DNA from: Chloroflexota bacterium
Lineage (GTDB): Bacteria; Chloroflexota; Dehalococcoidia; Tepidiformales; Tepidiformaceae
Assembly (NCBI GenBank): GCA_016234445.1
Contig: JACRBT010000002.1
Span: 310,001 to 374,000, forward strand
Direction: 5' to 3'
DNA length: 64,000 bases
Positions 52,801 through 61,878 of this stretch are shown here, one piece after another. Made by a program: the position numbers and the translations under genes. The notes under the pieces are model-generated. The model saw only the letters and a list, made by a program, of their open reading frames with translations, was not told the DNA's origin and ran no database searches. Position 1 is the stretch's first letter. Each line of letters starts with the position of its first letter.

Positions 52801-54900
52801 GCCGACCTCAAGCACCCCACGCCCAAGCATTTCCTCGCGTTCGTAGCCGATGGAGTCGACGAACGCCTGGTTCACGTCGACGAAGACGCGATCGAGGCTC
52901 AGGAGGGCTTCGGCGACAGGGCTCTCGTCAAAGAGCGCGCGGAATCGCGATTCGCTCTCCCGGAGGGCGATGTCCGCTTGCTTCCGCCCGGTGATGTCGA
53001 CGGCGGCCGTGAGCACGTGGGGTTCGCCGCCGATGGGGACGATGCTGGCCGAGAGAAGGAGCGTCCGGAACGAACCGTCCTTCATCCGCATGGTGGTTTC
53101 GACGTTCTGTGCCCGCCCCTGGCGGGTGAGTTCCTGGAAGCGGTCTCGCTCGGCAGCGTTGGGCCAGAGCCCAAGGTCATCGAGCGGACGCCCAACCGCC
53201 TCTTCGCGGGAGAAGCCGGAAACGGCCGTGAACGCCCCGTTCACGTCGACCAGGACGCGGTCGGCGCTCACGATGGTGAACGGGATTGGGCTGGCGTGGA
53301 AGACGGCCCGGAATTGGGCTTCGCTCTCGGCGATGGCGCGGGCGGCGCGGCGGCGCTCGGTGACGTCGACCGCCATGCCCCGGACAATCGGCTCGGGGCC
53401 ATCGCGAAGGGTGTTGTGGTACTCCCACTCCCGGACGTCGCCCGTGGCGGTGCGGACCACCATGACTCCGTCGGCGACGCCATTTGCCATGACCCCCGCC
53501 AGGTAGCGAGCGAGCCGCGGCTTCGCCTCCGGGACCAGGAGGTCCCCGAGAGACATCGTGAGAAGCCGCTCGCGGGAGTAGCCGGTGAGCCTCACGGCCG
53601 CCTCATTCACGGAGAGCAAGTTGCCCTGGAGGTCGTGGGTGCAGATAAGGTCCTGGCTGTTTTCGACGAGGTCGCGGTAGCGGTCTTCGCTCTCTTCGAG
53701 GCCGAGGACCGCCCGGCGGCGCTCCGTGATGTCCATCATCACGCCGTGCCAGGTGGTGGAGCCGTCTTCATGGCGGCGGGGAAGGGCGCTCCCGGCGACC
53801 CACTTTTCCTCGCCCGCCGCGCTCACCAGCAGAAATTCATGGTTCCACGGCGCCATTCTTTGCCACGATTCCGCAATCGACTCATCCAGTGCCTGCGCGG
53901 CCGACGGGGGGACGCGACTGAAGGCGACCTCGACGTCCGCCTCGATGTCAGCAGGGTCGAGACCGGAGAGCGCACGCATGCCTTCGCTCACGAACGGCAT
54001 CGATCGCCGGCCGTCCGCGTCGATCCGGAATTCATAGACCGCGCCGGGGATGGCCGAGACGAGTTCGCGGTAGCGGCGTTCACTGGCGTGGAGCGCGGCC
54101 CGTTCGCGCGCCGTTTCGGCCTGGCTGTGTGCGGCCTGGATGACCGCGGGAAGCTCCAGCAGATAGCCGGGCCGCTTCTCCAGGTAGTCCGAGGCGCCGA
54201 ACCGAAGCGCCTGGGCGGCGATCTCTCCCCCGCCTTCGCCGGAGACAAGGACGATGGGCAGGTCCAGCCGCAACTCGTGGCGCACGGCCTTGATCAGGTC
54301 CAGAGCATCGATGCGGGCCACCCCGTAGTCGAGCAGGAGGACGTCGAAGCCACGCTGCCCGGCCGCTTCGCCAGGGAGCCGGCCCAGGATCCCGGACGCG
54401 ATGGCTTCGGTCTCCAGGACGAAGTGGCGCGCATGTTCCTGGAAGTGGCGGACGGCCGCCTCGGCACTGCCCGGATCGTCCGCATGCAAGAGCACCCGGA
54501 GCGGACGGCGGAGCAGCTCCGCTTCTGCGCGGAAACGGGAGAGCGCCCCGTTGAGGACGCCCGGGAGCCGGACCAGGTAGTCATCACCCTTCACGAGGTA
54601 GTCCTCGGCCCCGGCCTTCAGGGCGGCGACCGCGACAGCGCCAGCATCGAGCCCGGTGAGGACCACGACCGCCAGGGGCATCTCCGACTGGCGAATCTCT
54701 GCCACGAGCTCAAGCCCGTCACCGTCGGGGAGATTGACGTCGGTGAGCACGAGGTCAAACCGGGGCTCCCGCGAAAGCCGGGCGCGGGCCTCGGCCAGGG
54801 TTGCCGCGACTTCGACGCAGAACGCCGGGGCGCGGCGATCCAGCTCGCGGCGGGCGAGGTCAGCGTCCTGCGGGTTGTCTTCGACGTAGAGGACGTTCAT
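49804..54900 (-). CDS. hybrid sensor histidine kinase (REC-REC-6xPAS-GAF-PAS-HisKA-HATPase-REC)
   Basis: This 1698-aa soluble protein begins with a receiver (VLYVEDNP, phosphoacceptor Asp54 in LTDVNLPDG) and a second receiver-like domain. Six PAS modules follow (about residues 285-1015, each closed by D-I/V-T/S-ERR or similar), then a GAF domain (about 1030-1180), a seventh PAS, HisKA with GTLAGGIAHDFNNIL, HATPase with GSGTGLGLAVVHGIVRGHGG, and a C-terminal receiver (LYLDDEEPLA, LTDLNMPGISG). No transmembrane segment is seen, so it senses cytoplasmic cues. It is the last gene of a three-gene phosphorelay operon. Confidence 0.95.
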   Translation of the reverse strand: MNVLYVEDNPQDADLARRELDRRAPAFCVEVAATLAEARARLSREPRFDLVLTDVNLPDGDGLELVAEIRQSEMPLAVVVLTGLDAGAVAVAALKAGAEDYLVKGDDYLVRLPGVLNGALSRFRAEAELLRRPLRVLLHADDPGSAEAAVRHFQEHARHFVLETEAIASGILGRLPGEAAGQRGFDVLLLDYGVARIDALDLIKAVRHELRLDLPIVLVSGEGGGEIAAQALRFGASDYLEKRPGYLLELPAVIQAAHSQAETARERAALHASERRYRELVSAIPGAVYEFRIDADGRRSMPFVSEGMRALSGLDPADIEADVEVAFSRVPPSAAQALDESIAESWQRMAPWNHEFLLVSAAGEEKWVAGSALPRRHEDGSTTWHGVMMDITERRRAVLGLEESEDRYRDLVENSQDLICTHDLQGNLLSVNEAAVRLTGYSRERLLTMSLGDLLVPEAKPRLARYLAGVMANGVADGVMVVRTATGDVREWEYHNTLRDGPEPIVRGMAVDVTERRRAARAIAESEAQFRAVFHASPIPFTIVSADRVLVDVNGAFTAVSGFSREEAVGRPLDDLGLWPNAAERDRFQELTRQGRAQNVETTMRMKDGSFRTLLLSASIVPIGGEPHVLTAAVDITGRKQADIALRESESRFRALFDESPVAEALLSLDRVFVDVNQAFVDSIGYEREEMLGRGVLEVGFWLSSEDRERFLGTFLRDTRVTDFETVVRRKDGRDVVILLSARIVPVSGVPHILVSSIEITERKRAEEEVRNTRDRLDATLDAVPDLLFELDQGHRIVTFRAKQPSLLTVPPEAFLGKTPREVLPPEAAAVVERALEQCAASGQSMGAQYRLPTPAGERWFELSVARNAAAAPGQHRFVALARDITDRKEAEVEIRESQQRYERVVQHMSDALILDDAEGRVVFASARFFELFAIPEDRRDGITIEDYVAPEWRDALVERHRRRMAGEPVPEHFEYEGVRADGTRLWLEVVVAPVAQDGRVVGTQSTIRDISERKVREDALRLLSTGVAHLRGEAFFQRMASEMARLLGLDIGFVGRLIEGTPRRIRTLGWFVDGQVLPDVEYDLPDTPCERVVDAETVVFASGVQEEFPADTMLVEMGITGYAAVPLFASDGQPLGHIGVMSRRPLDQPGQVEAILRLFAVRTAAEIERQRTEAQFQDLFKYSPDGIIIVGQNGAITAANPQAESLFGYTGQELAGLGVEALVPGEHRGGHGALRAGFIEGGISRAMGSGRPNLRAMRKDGTTFPVEISLSPMEVEGGQVVVATLRDTTARVAAEAERDALEAQLRQAQKMEAIGTLAGGIAHDFNNILAAIIGNAELAAMDLDAHHPAMETVGEIRRASNRAKDLVRQILAFSRHQEQPRVTMLLDPVVVEVTRLIRATLPAAVEVAMSVDHGAPPVVADASQVHQVLMNLATNAWHALDGHPGRIDMRLDGVDLDAGFARHMGDLQPGRYARLSVTDTGKGMDAATIERIFEPFFTTKEVGSGTGLGLAVVHGIVRGHGGAINVTSEPDRGSTFEVYLPAAASGGQEQAQEELSFPRGEGEHVLYLDDEEPLAAVGRRLLEHIGYRATAFTDPALAIAAVTGDPGAFDLVLTDLNMPGISGLDVIREVQRIRPGLATALISGFTSAELHAEADTLGVAAFINKPVAVADLAVAVHRALASRVQAQRRGPRTPGAG

Positions 54901-54910
54901 CGTTGGCGGC

Positions 54911-55333
54911 TCACGGCGGGGGCTGGTTGGTGACGGTCCAATACAGTTCGATCTGGGCCGCTACTTCCAGGAACTGTTCGAAGTCCACCGGCTTGACGAT
55001 GTAGGAGCTGGCGCCGAGACCATACGACGCGTCGATGTCCTGGTTCACCGAGGATGTCGTGAGGACGACCACCGGGATGGTACGGGCGATCGGCGCGGCC
55101 TTCAATGCCTGGAGCACCTCGATCCCGCTGACCCGGGGTAGCTTGAGATCGAGGAGGATGACGACCGGCCTCGGTTCGCCTGCCTCCCAGCGCGCGATCC
55201 AGGCGAGCGCCTCCTCGCCGTCGCGCGCGACCTCGATGGGGTTGGCGAGGTTCCGCCGCTTGAACGCCCGGAGCGTGAGGTCGAGGTCCATGGGGTTGTC
55301 TTCCACCAGGAGGAGAGGGCGAACGTCGGTCAT
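54911..55333 (-). CDS. single-domain response regulator (CheY/Rcp1-like)
   Basis: The 140-aa receiver has LLVEDNPMDLDLTLRAFKRR, phosphoacceptor Asp62 in ILLDLKLPRVSG, VLTTSS and YIVKPVDF with the conserved Lys. There is no output domain, so it probably shuttles phosphate between the flanking kinases, as Rcp1-type regulators do for phytochromes. Its ATG overlaps the stop of the upstream kinase (ATGA). Confidence 0.94.
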   Translation of the reverse strand: MTDVRPLLLVEDNPMDLDLTLRAFKRRNLANPIEVARDGEEALAWIARWEAGEPRPVVILLDLKLPRVSGIEVLQALKAAPIARTIPVVVLTTSSVNQDIDASYGLGASSYIVKPVDFEQFLEVAAQIELYWTVTNQPPP

Positions 55334-58300
55334 CGCGGCAATTCCAGGTAGAAGGTGGCTCCCTTTCCCGGTTCGCTTTCGGCCCAGGCACGGCCCCCCA
55401 TCCGGTCCAGGGCCTTGCGGACGATGGCGAGTCCGACCCCCGTCCCGGGGTAGTCTTCGGCGCGGTGGAGGCGCTGGAAGATGTCGAAGATCCGGTCCTG
55501 GAACTTCATGTCGAATCCGACGCCATTGTCCCGGACCCAGAGCGTGACGGAGGAGGGGCCCTCACGAGCGCCAATTTCGATGGCGGGGTGGGGCTGGTCC
55601 CCGAGGAACTTGATGGCGTTTTCGATGAGGTTGCGGAGCGCCATCGCGAGGCCATCGCGGTCTGCCCGGACCATGATGGTGGGCAGGCTGGCGTCCACCG
55701 CCACCCCGCGAGCAGCGATCTCCGCGGCGCGCTCTTCAAGGAGGGCATGGACCAGCCCGGCGCAGTCGACCACCCCGGATTCGAGCGGCCGCCGTTCGAG
55801 CCGGGAATAGGCGAGGAGATCGTCGATCAGGCGGCCCATCTGGACCGTCGCCTTGCGGACGTTCTGGACGAAGAGCTGGCCTTCGTCTCCCAGCGCGGCG
55901 GAATAGTCGTCGAGCAGCAGGCGGCTATAGCCGTCGATGCTCCGAAGCGGCGCCTTGAGGTCGTGGGAGACGGAGTAGGTGAACATCTCCAGCTCCTTGT
56001 TCGCCGCCTCGAGCTGGGCCGTGCGCTCTTGCACGCGTAATTCGAGTTGGGCGTTCAGCTCCCGGATCGCCTCTTCCGCGCGTTTGATGGGGGTGATGTC
56101 GAGCACGTGCCCAAGGGAGTGGAGGAAGTTCCCGTTCGCATCGCGGAGGATGGTGGCGCTAAAGAGTCCCCAGCGCACGCTGCCATTGGCGTGGCGATAG
56201 CGCTTTTCGAGCTGGTAGCTGGCGCGTTGGCCCGCGATCAGCTCCCCGAACAGAGCCCTGTCCCTCGCCGTGTCCTCGGGCGGCGAAAGCGCCTCAATCG
56301 CTTCCATGTCCATGCCGGCGACCTCTTCCTCGGAACGCCCGAGGAAGTTCGCCAGGGCCGCGTTGACCCGCGTCACCCGGCCGTCGGGGCCGCCAAGGGC
56401 CAGGCCGACCGCGGCCTCGTCGAAAGTGGCGCGGAAGAGTTCCTCGCTCTCGCGCAGCGCGTCGCCCGCTCGCCTGACTTCTGTTACGTCCACGAAAGAC
56501 GACATCATGTGCGATGGCTGCCCTTCGCCATCCAGGAACATGTGGGCGGAGACCCGGGCGATGAAATTGCTGCCATCGCTGCGGCGGGCTACGAGATCGC
56601 CGATCCAGCGGCCGTCGGCAAACAACGCCTTGACGATGGCGAGCGCGTCCTCCGGGCGTTCCCAGAAAGACGTGATCGGACGGCCGATCGCGTCCTCCGC
56701 CTTCTCGAATCCCCAGAGGTCAAGGAAGGCACGATTCAGGTAGGTGCTTGTGCCGTCAAGAGCGGCGATGCCCATAGCATCGATGGCCGACTCCATCGCC
56801 TGGTGCGTCAGTCGCAGTTCCGCCTCGGCCTCCCGCTGCTGGGTGACGTCGCGGGAATAGACGGCCAGCCTCGTGACGCTGCCGCCGGCGTCTACGATCG
56901 GGTAGAGGCGGATTTCGAAGACGCGCCCGTTCCACTGATCCTCGTAGGTGGCCGGCTCGCTGGTCGCGACAACGTCAGCTATCCGGGCCCGGCCGCCTGC
57001 CGCCGCCTCCGCCGGGAGCACACCGAAGACGGAGCTGCCGACCAGGCCACCAGCGCCGGCCAGCGCCCGCTCTGCGGCCTCGTTCGTGGCGAGCACGGTC
57101 CCGGAGGCGTCGATCAGGAGCGCCACGTCGGTGTAGGCGTTGAGGAGCGCGTTGGCCGTCTCTTCGCTTTGCTCCACGGCCCGGCTGGCAAGGGTCAACT
57201 CGGTGATGTCCTGCACAGTCCCCAGCGACCGAAGGGGAGTGCCATCGGCCGCGTAGTGGGTCCGGCAGCGCTCCTGCACGTACTTGACGCGGCCATCCTT
57301 CATGAGCAGCCGATGGCTGATTTCGTAAGGCTGGCGGCTCGCCACCGAAGAGGTGTAGGCCTGGTCGACGGCGTCCCGGTCATCCGGGTGGATCGCGTCG
57401 AGGAACGCCTCGTAGGACGCCCCGAAGCGTTCCCTGTCGATTTCGAAGATCCGGTAGATCTCATCCGACCAGTGAAGCGCGCCGCCGACGAGGTCGAGTT
57501 CCCAGCTGCCGAGCTGAGCGACGCGCTGGGCCTCCCGCAGCCGCGCCTCGCTCGCCCGGAGAGCATCCTCCGTGGCCTTCCGGTCCGTCACATCCACCGC
57601 GAAAGAGAGCAGCTGGACAACGGTGCCCTGGTCGTCATAGAGCGGTTGCAGGGTGGAGTCGGTCGTCACCCGGCGGTCCCCGGCGACGGTGGCGGTAATG
57701 TCGGCCCGCACGCGCTCCCCCCGCGCAACCTTCGCGTACGTCTCCCGGAGCCGTTCACCAACCTCGGGGGCGTTGGCCCAGCGTTCCGTCTCCCACGGCC
57801 GCCGGCCGATCATCTGTTCGCGAGCGAGCCCCCACTGGTCGAGCGTGTGCTGGTTGACCTCGGTAAGGATGCCATCCGTCGAATACAGCGCGACGTAGGC
57901 GAACATCCCGTCGATGATTGCCCGGAGGCGGCTTTCGCCCTGGCGGAGCGCGAGTTCGGCAGCCTTCCGTGCGGAGACGTCACGGGCGACGATGATGAAG
58001 TGCGGTTGAGCCTCGCCCGGGCCGGGCCGCTTCGGGGCAACCGAGAGTTCGAAGCAGCGTTCCTCACCGCCAGTCACCAGGCAGATCTGGGCGCCGGTGG
58101 AGATGCCGTGGGCTTCGGCTTCCCGGATCGCTTCCATGCAGATGTCCGCGGCTTCCGCGGGAAGCACGTCCGTCACCAGCCGGCCCAGGAACTCGGCCGG
58201 GGGCACGGCAAGAAGCGCATGGTCGCGCGCCCGGTAGTCCATGTAGCGCCCCTCCCGATCGAGTTCGAAGAGGAGGTCGGGCACAGCCTGGAGCGTGGCT

Positions 58301-59013
58301 TCCAGGCTGTCGCGTGTGCCGCGAAGCTCCTGTTCGGCCCGGCGCCGGTCGGTGACGTCCTGGCCGATGGCGAGGAGGCCGGCGGGAGTACCGGTAGCGT
58401 CCCGGACCAGCTGGTCGGACCATTCGATCTCGCGGACCTCTCCGGTGCGCGTCACGATTGGGTTGACGTTGCCCCGCGTGGGGACCCCACCGGTGGCTGT
58501 CTTGAACAGCGCCCGGATACGGTCGTGGTCGCCCTCCGGGAGGAAGGTGGAGACCCAGTCCTTGCCTTCGACTTCTGCCAACGAATAGCCGCTGAGCGCC
58601 TCGAAGCAGGGGTTCACATGCTGAATGCGGCCTTCAAGGTCGAGGATGAGGATGATCACCGGGGCCGCCTGGACGACAGTCGCGGCCAGGTCCCAGTCGG
58701 GCGTCAGGGCCATCGCTGCCGCGGGTGTGGCAAGCAGCCGGGCCAACGCACCGACCCCCTCCGCGCCGTTTACGGCGACGAATGGCAGAGGAGGCGATCG
58801 CCGGGCCAGCTCGTCGGCAAAGGCGCTGCCATCACCGCCGAGGACGCCGAGGTCGGCAACCACAAGGTCGCAGGCGGCATTCTCCGCGAGCCACGCGCGC
58901 GCCGCGTCGAGAGAGGCAGCCGTCGCCAGGGTTACCCGCGGAGCCAATGCTCCCAGGCCCCCTCGTGTCTGGTCCGCTCCCCCGACACGGGGATTCACCC
59001 AAAGGACGTGCAT
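55330..59013 (-). CDS. multi-PAS sensor histidine kinase
   Basis: The 1227-aa protein starts with a degenerate receiver-like segment (VLWVNPRVGG, LVVADLGVLGGDG), followed by seven PAS modules between about residues 110 and 960, a coiled region (LNAQLELRVQERTAQLEAANKELEMF), HisKA with SVSHDLKAPLRSIDGYSRLL and HATPase with RNLIENAIKF and PGTGVGLAIVRKALDRMGG. The kinase core resembles phytochrome-type kinases. It is soluble. First gene of the kinase-receiver-hybrid kinase operon; AGGAAAGG precedes the ATG. Confidence 0.95.
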   Translation of the reverse strand: MHVLWVNPRVGGADQTRGGLGALAPRVTLATAASLDAARAWLAENAACDLVVADLGVLGGDGSAFADELARRSPPLPFVAVNGAEGVGALARLLATPAAAMALTPDWDLAATVVQAAPVIILILDLEGRIQHVNPCFEALSGYSLAEVEGKDWVSTFLPEGDHDRIRALFKTATGGVPTRGNVNPIVTRTGEVREIEWSDQLVRDATGTPAGLLAIGQDVTDRRRAEQELRGTRDSLEATLQAVPDLLFELDREGRYMDYRARDHALLAVPPAEFLGRLVTDVLPAEAADICMEAIREAEAHGISTGAQICLVTGGEERCFELSVAPKRPGPGEAQPHFIIVARDVSARKAAELALRQGESRLRAIIDGMFAYVALYSTDGILTEVNQHTLDQWGLAREQMIGRRPWETERWANAPEVGERLRETYAKVARGERVRADITATVAGDRRVTTDSTLQPLYDDQGTVVQLLSFAVDVTDRKATEDALRASEARLREAQRVAQLGSWELDLVGGALHWSDEIYRIFEIDRERFGASYEAFLDAIHPDDRDAVDQAYTSSVASRQPYEISHRLLMKDGRVKYVQERCRTHYAADGTPLRSLGTVQDITELTLASRAVEQSEETANALLNAYTDVALLIDASGTVLATNEAAERALAGAGGLVGSSVFGVLPAEAAAGGRARIADVVATSEPATYEDQWNGRVFEIRLYPIVDAGGSVTRLAVYSRDVTQQREAEAELRLTHQAMESAIDAMGIAALDGTSTYLNRAFLDLWGFEKAEDAIGRPITSFWERPEDALAIVKALFADGRWIGDLVARRSDGSNFIARVSAHMFLDGEGQPSHMMSSFVDVTEVRRAGDALRESEELFRATFDEAAVGLALGGPDGRVTRVNAALANFLGRSEEEVAGMDMEAIEALSPPEDTARDRALFGELIAGQRASYQLEKRYRHANGSVRWGLFSATILRDANGNFLHSLGHVLDITPIKRAEEAIRELNAQLELRVQERTAQLEAANKELEMFTYSVSHDLKAPLRSIDGYSRLLLDDYSAALGDEGQLFVQNVRKATVQMGRLIDDLLAYSRLERRPLESGVVDCAGLVHALLEERAAEIAARGVAVDASLPTIMVRADRDGLAMALRNLIENAIKFLGDQPHPAIEIGAREGPSSVTLWVRDNGVGFDMKFQDRIFDIFQRLHRAEDYPGTGVGLAIVRKALDRMGGRAWAESEPGKGATFYLELPR

Positions 59014-59158
59014 CGCCTTTCCTGCGCTCTCAATTCGCCGGGCCGCGTCTTCTCCTGGCCCTTCGAAGCTATCGAGAGAGTGTTGCAGGCCGGAAAGCCG
59101 AGTGGCAATTCGGGGAATCCCTAGGTGTTTCCCCTACGCGCGGAGGCCCGGACCGGCA

Positions 59159-60055
59159 TCAAGAGGGGACCGGCTCGAAAAGCCGGGAGAGCGACACCGG
59201 TTCCAGCCCCCGGGCGCGGATGCCATCGATCAGTCCCGGCAACGCCGCCACGGCGCGGTCGCTGAAGTGCATCAGGATGATCGCGCCCGGCTTCGCCCCC
59301 GCAAGCCCGTTGCGCACCATGTCCGCCGGGGTTGTCGAAGCCGAGCCGTCGCCAACGGAGGCGCTCCAGAGAATGGGCCGGTAGCCAAGCGCGACCGAGA
59401 CGTCGATCACGGTCTGGTTCAGGGCACCGCCACTGGGCCGCATGAAGGGGACCGTGGTGGCGGCCGGCACCACCGCCTTCACCAGGTCTTCGAAGTCCTG
59501 GATGTCCTTCCGGATCGTCTCGCCCGCCATCTTCGTGAGGTCGTAGTGGTCCATCGTGTGGTTGGCGACTTCGCAGCCGGCGTTGAGTGCCCGGGCCACG
59601 AACCCGCGGTCGTTCGGGATGGCCCGGCCGGTCAGGAACAGGCTGAGTTGGACCCTCTTCTCCTGGAGGACGCCGAGGACCGCGTCGCGTGCGGACCATC
59701 CGTCATCGATGGTGAGCGCTACGCGGGGGCGATCCGTTGGACCGGTCCGGACGACCTGGCGGAGGAGGTCGGCTTCCCATCGCGGGCGGCGTGCGGCCAG
59801 CGGCGTGGGGGTGGGCGTGAGCGTCGGGACAGCGGTCGGCGTGGACGTGGGAGAAGGCGTCGAAGTAGCGGTGGGAGTGGGGAGGATGAACAGGGGCACC
59901 GCCGCCGGGTCGGCCTCGTCGATCCGGAGGACCGCGGACGTCGCCGTGGTGCCCGGCCCTGGGAAAGGGAGCTTGCGAAGCGCCGCCGCCGCGGCGACCA
60001 CGACTGCCCCGCCCCCAGCGGCCAGCGCCCGGCGCCGCGTCCACCCGTCCACCAT
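59159..60055 (-). CDS. Tat-exported polysaccharide deacetylase
   Basis: The 298-aa protein has a twin-arginine signal (WTRRRALAAGGG followed by an Ala/Val-rich core), a Pro/Thr-rich linker of about 30 residues, and a NodB domain with LTIDDGW (metal-binding Asp), the HTMDH metal-binding motif in NHTMDHYD, and MRPSGG. It should deacetylate a cell-wall or extracellular polysaccharide outside the cytoplasm. The ATG at 60055 fits the signal peptide; the longer frame to 60409 crosses the divergent gene. Confidence 0.92.
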   Translation of the reverse strand: MVDGWTRRRALAAGGGAVVVAAAAALRKLPFPGPGTTATSAVLRIDEADPAAVPLFILPTPTATSTPSPTSTPTAVPTLTPTPTPLAARRPRWEADLLRQVVRTGPTDRPRVALTIDDGWSARDAVLGVLQEKRVQLSLFLTGRAIPNDRGFVARALNAGCEVANHTMDHYDLTKMAGETIRKDIQDFEDLVKAVVPAATTVPFMRPSGGALNQTVIDVSVALGYRPILWSASVGDGSASTTPADMVRNGLAGAKPGAIILMHFSDRAVAALPGLIDGIRARGLEPVSLSRLFEPVPS

Positions 60056-60196
60056 CAGCGTCAGTGTAGGGGCTCGAAGCCTCTCCGTCCGTCCGGCGGC
60101 CGCCCACGGGGACGTCCGGCGCGCGCCTACCGGCCAACCTGTGTCACCATTGCCGGAAACGGCGCGGACAGGCCGCGTATGGCGATCGGAGGCGGG

Positions 60197-60610
60197 ATGC
60201 AGACTCCAGTGGTAGAAGGGCTCTTCGAGATGAGCGGCGGCGACGGCTTGCCCCATTTGCTGATTTCGCGCTGTGGTCAGTGCGGGGCCGTCGCGTTCCC
60301 CGCCCGGAAGCGCTGCGCCGCCTGCTGCGGGACCAGCCTGGTGGTGGAAGAAGCCCCGGGCGAAGGCACCGTCTATTCGTGGACGGTCATCCGCGAACTC
60401 GGCGGCCACCGGGCGGAGTTCGAACCGTACGTGGTCGCCCAGGTCGACCTCTCGGCCGGGTTGCGGGTGCAGGGCCTTGTGGACGCGGCGCCCGAGACGG
60501 TGGCGATCGGCCAGCGCGTCCGGACCGGCCTGACGGCCGTCCCGAACGCGGGGATGGACCCCGGCGTCGTAACCTACTGCTTCGTGCCAGCCGGGGAGGG
60601 AACCAGGTGA
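60197..60610 (+). CDS. DUF35 OB-fold/zinc-ribbon protein (second locus)
   Basis: The 137-aa protein contains CGQCGAVAFPARKRCAAC (zinc ribbon) and TVYSWTVIRELGGHRAEFEPYVVAQVDL (OB-fold). It parallels the DUF35 gene at 35807 and is likewise directly followed by a thiolase-like gene, here with a GTGA overlap. GGAGG lies four bases before the ATG. It probably forms a complex with the thiolase-like protein. Confidence 0.9.
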   Translation: MQTPVVEGLFEMSGGDGLPHLLISRCGQCGAVAFPARKRCAACCGTSLVVEEAPGEGTVYSWTVIRELGGHRAEFEPYVVAQVDLSAGLRVQGLVDAAPETVAIGQRVRTGLTAVPNAGMDPGVVTYCFVPAGEGTR

Positions 60611-61758
60611 GAAGGGTAGCGGTAGTCGGCGTCGGCATGGTGGCCTTCGGGCGTCACCCGGAACGCACGCTCGGGGAACTGGGCGCGGACGCGGTCACGG
60701 AGGCGCTCGGCGACGCCTCCCTGGGCTGGAAGGACGCCCGGTCGATGTTCTGTGGCGTGGTCGGCGGCGGGATGACGCCGGGCACCCGGGTCGGAAACGA
60801 ACTCGGGCTGACGGGCCTGCCGATCGTGAACATCGACAACGCCTCGGCGAGCGGCTCCAGCGCCTTCCGGGCCGCCTACATGGACATCGCCTCCGGGCGG
60901 GTCGACGTTTCCATCGCGGCCGGCATCGGCAAGTCCGGGCGGTCGCTTGGCGACCTTCGCCCCCCGGCCAGCCACGGCACCGCCGAGTACCGGGCGAACC
61001 TCGCCGGCTGGGCACAGGGAGCTATGCCGCCCGCCGGAGTCTTCGCGCTTCGCAGCCGGCGGCGGATGCACGACTTCGGCTGCACGATCGAACAGCTCGC
61101 GATGGTGGCCGTGAAGAACCGCCGCCACGCCTCCTTCAACCCCTACGCCCAGCTGCGGAAGCCGCTCACGGTGGAAGAAGTCCTCGCCGCGCGGATGATC
61201 GCGGACCCGCTGACGGTGCCGCACTGCTGCCCGGTGGGCGATGGCGCGGCCGCCGCCGTGCTGATGAGCGAGGATAGGGCCCGGGCGCTCGGGTATGGAC
61301 CGCTGGTTACCATCGAAGCCTCGGTCTTCCGCACGCCGACGCTGGCAGGCGACACGGAATCTCAGGATGCCGACACGACCCGGCTCACCTGCATGGAGGC
61401 ATACGCCGAGGCGGGCATGGGGCCAAAGGAGATCGACCTCGTCCAGGTCCACGACGCTTTCACGGTTGAGGAAATCGAATACTGCGAAAGCATGGGATTC
61501 TGCGAAGTGGGCGAAGGCGAACGGATGGTGGAGCGCGGCGAGATGACGATCGGCGGCAAGATCCCATTCAGCACCGACGGCGGGCTGCTCTCGCGTGGCC
61601 ACCCGCTCGGGCCGACGGGCCTGGCCCAGGTCTGGGAAACCGTCCTCCAGCTCCGCGGGCAGGCAGGCAACCGGCAGGTGGAGGGCGCCCGGGCGGGATT
61701 GGCGCACATGGTGGGCGTTGGAGGCGTCTGCGTTATCCACATCCTCCGCCGGGGATAG
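60607..61758 (+). CDS. thiolase-like protein (second locus), Cys nucleophile replaced
   Basis: The 383-aa protein starts VRRVAVVGVGMVAFGRHPERTLGEL and contains DNASASGSSAFRAAYMDIASG and STDGGLLSRGHPLGPTGLAQVWETVLQLRG. As in the paralogue at 36228, Ser80 occupies the thiolase Cys position, while the catalytic His region GHP is kept. The GTG start overlaps the DUF35 stop. No CoA-pathway genes lie nearby, so this pair may serve a housekeeping or separate function. Confidence 0.86.
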   Translation: MRRVAVVGVGMVAFGRHPERTLGELGADAVTEALGDASLGWKDARSMFCGVVGGGMTPGTRVGNELGLTGLPIVNIDNASASGSSAFRAAYMDIASGRVDVSIAAGIGKSGRSLGDLRPPASHGTAEYRANLAGWAQGAMPPAGVFALRSRRRMHDFGCTIEQLAMVAVKNRRHASFNPYAQLRKPLTVEEVLAARMIADPLTVPHCCPVGDGAAAAVLMSEDRARALGYGPLVTIEASVFRTPTLAGDTESQDADTTRLTCMEAYAEAGMGPKEIDLVQVHDAFTVEEIEYCESMGFCEVGEGERMVERGEMTIGGKIPFSTDGGLLSRGHPLGPTGLAQVWETVLQLRGQAGNRQVEGARAGLAHMVGVGGVCVIHILRRG

Positions 61759-61844
61759 CCGTCCTGGCGCCGTCAGGCCCGGCAGTCCACCCGGGCGACT
61801 GTGACTCAGGTTCCACCGTGGCCGGCAAGAACGAAACCGAGTGT

Positions 61845-61872
61845 TTGCAAGGCTTGACGGCGGGGTTATATT
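61845..61872 (+). promoter_or_regulatory. promoter of the small zinc-ribbon gene
   Basis: TTGCAA (61845-61850), 16 bp, TATATT (61867-61872). The ATG of the next gene is at 61879, seven bases after the -10 box, so transcription should begin at or next to the start codon. No Shine-Dalgarno is present, which fits a leaderless mRNA. Confidence 0.6.
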
Positions 61873-61878
61873 ACCTCT

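Noticed and set aside
58625-60196. Upstream part of a 661-codon plus-strand frame ending in the DUF35 gene
   Set aside because: It runs antisense to the kinase and deacetylase genes; only the part from 60197 has a ribosome site and a DUF35 signature.
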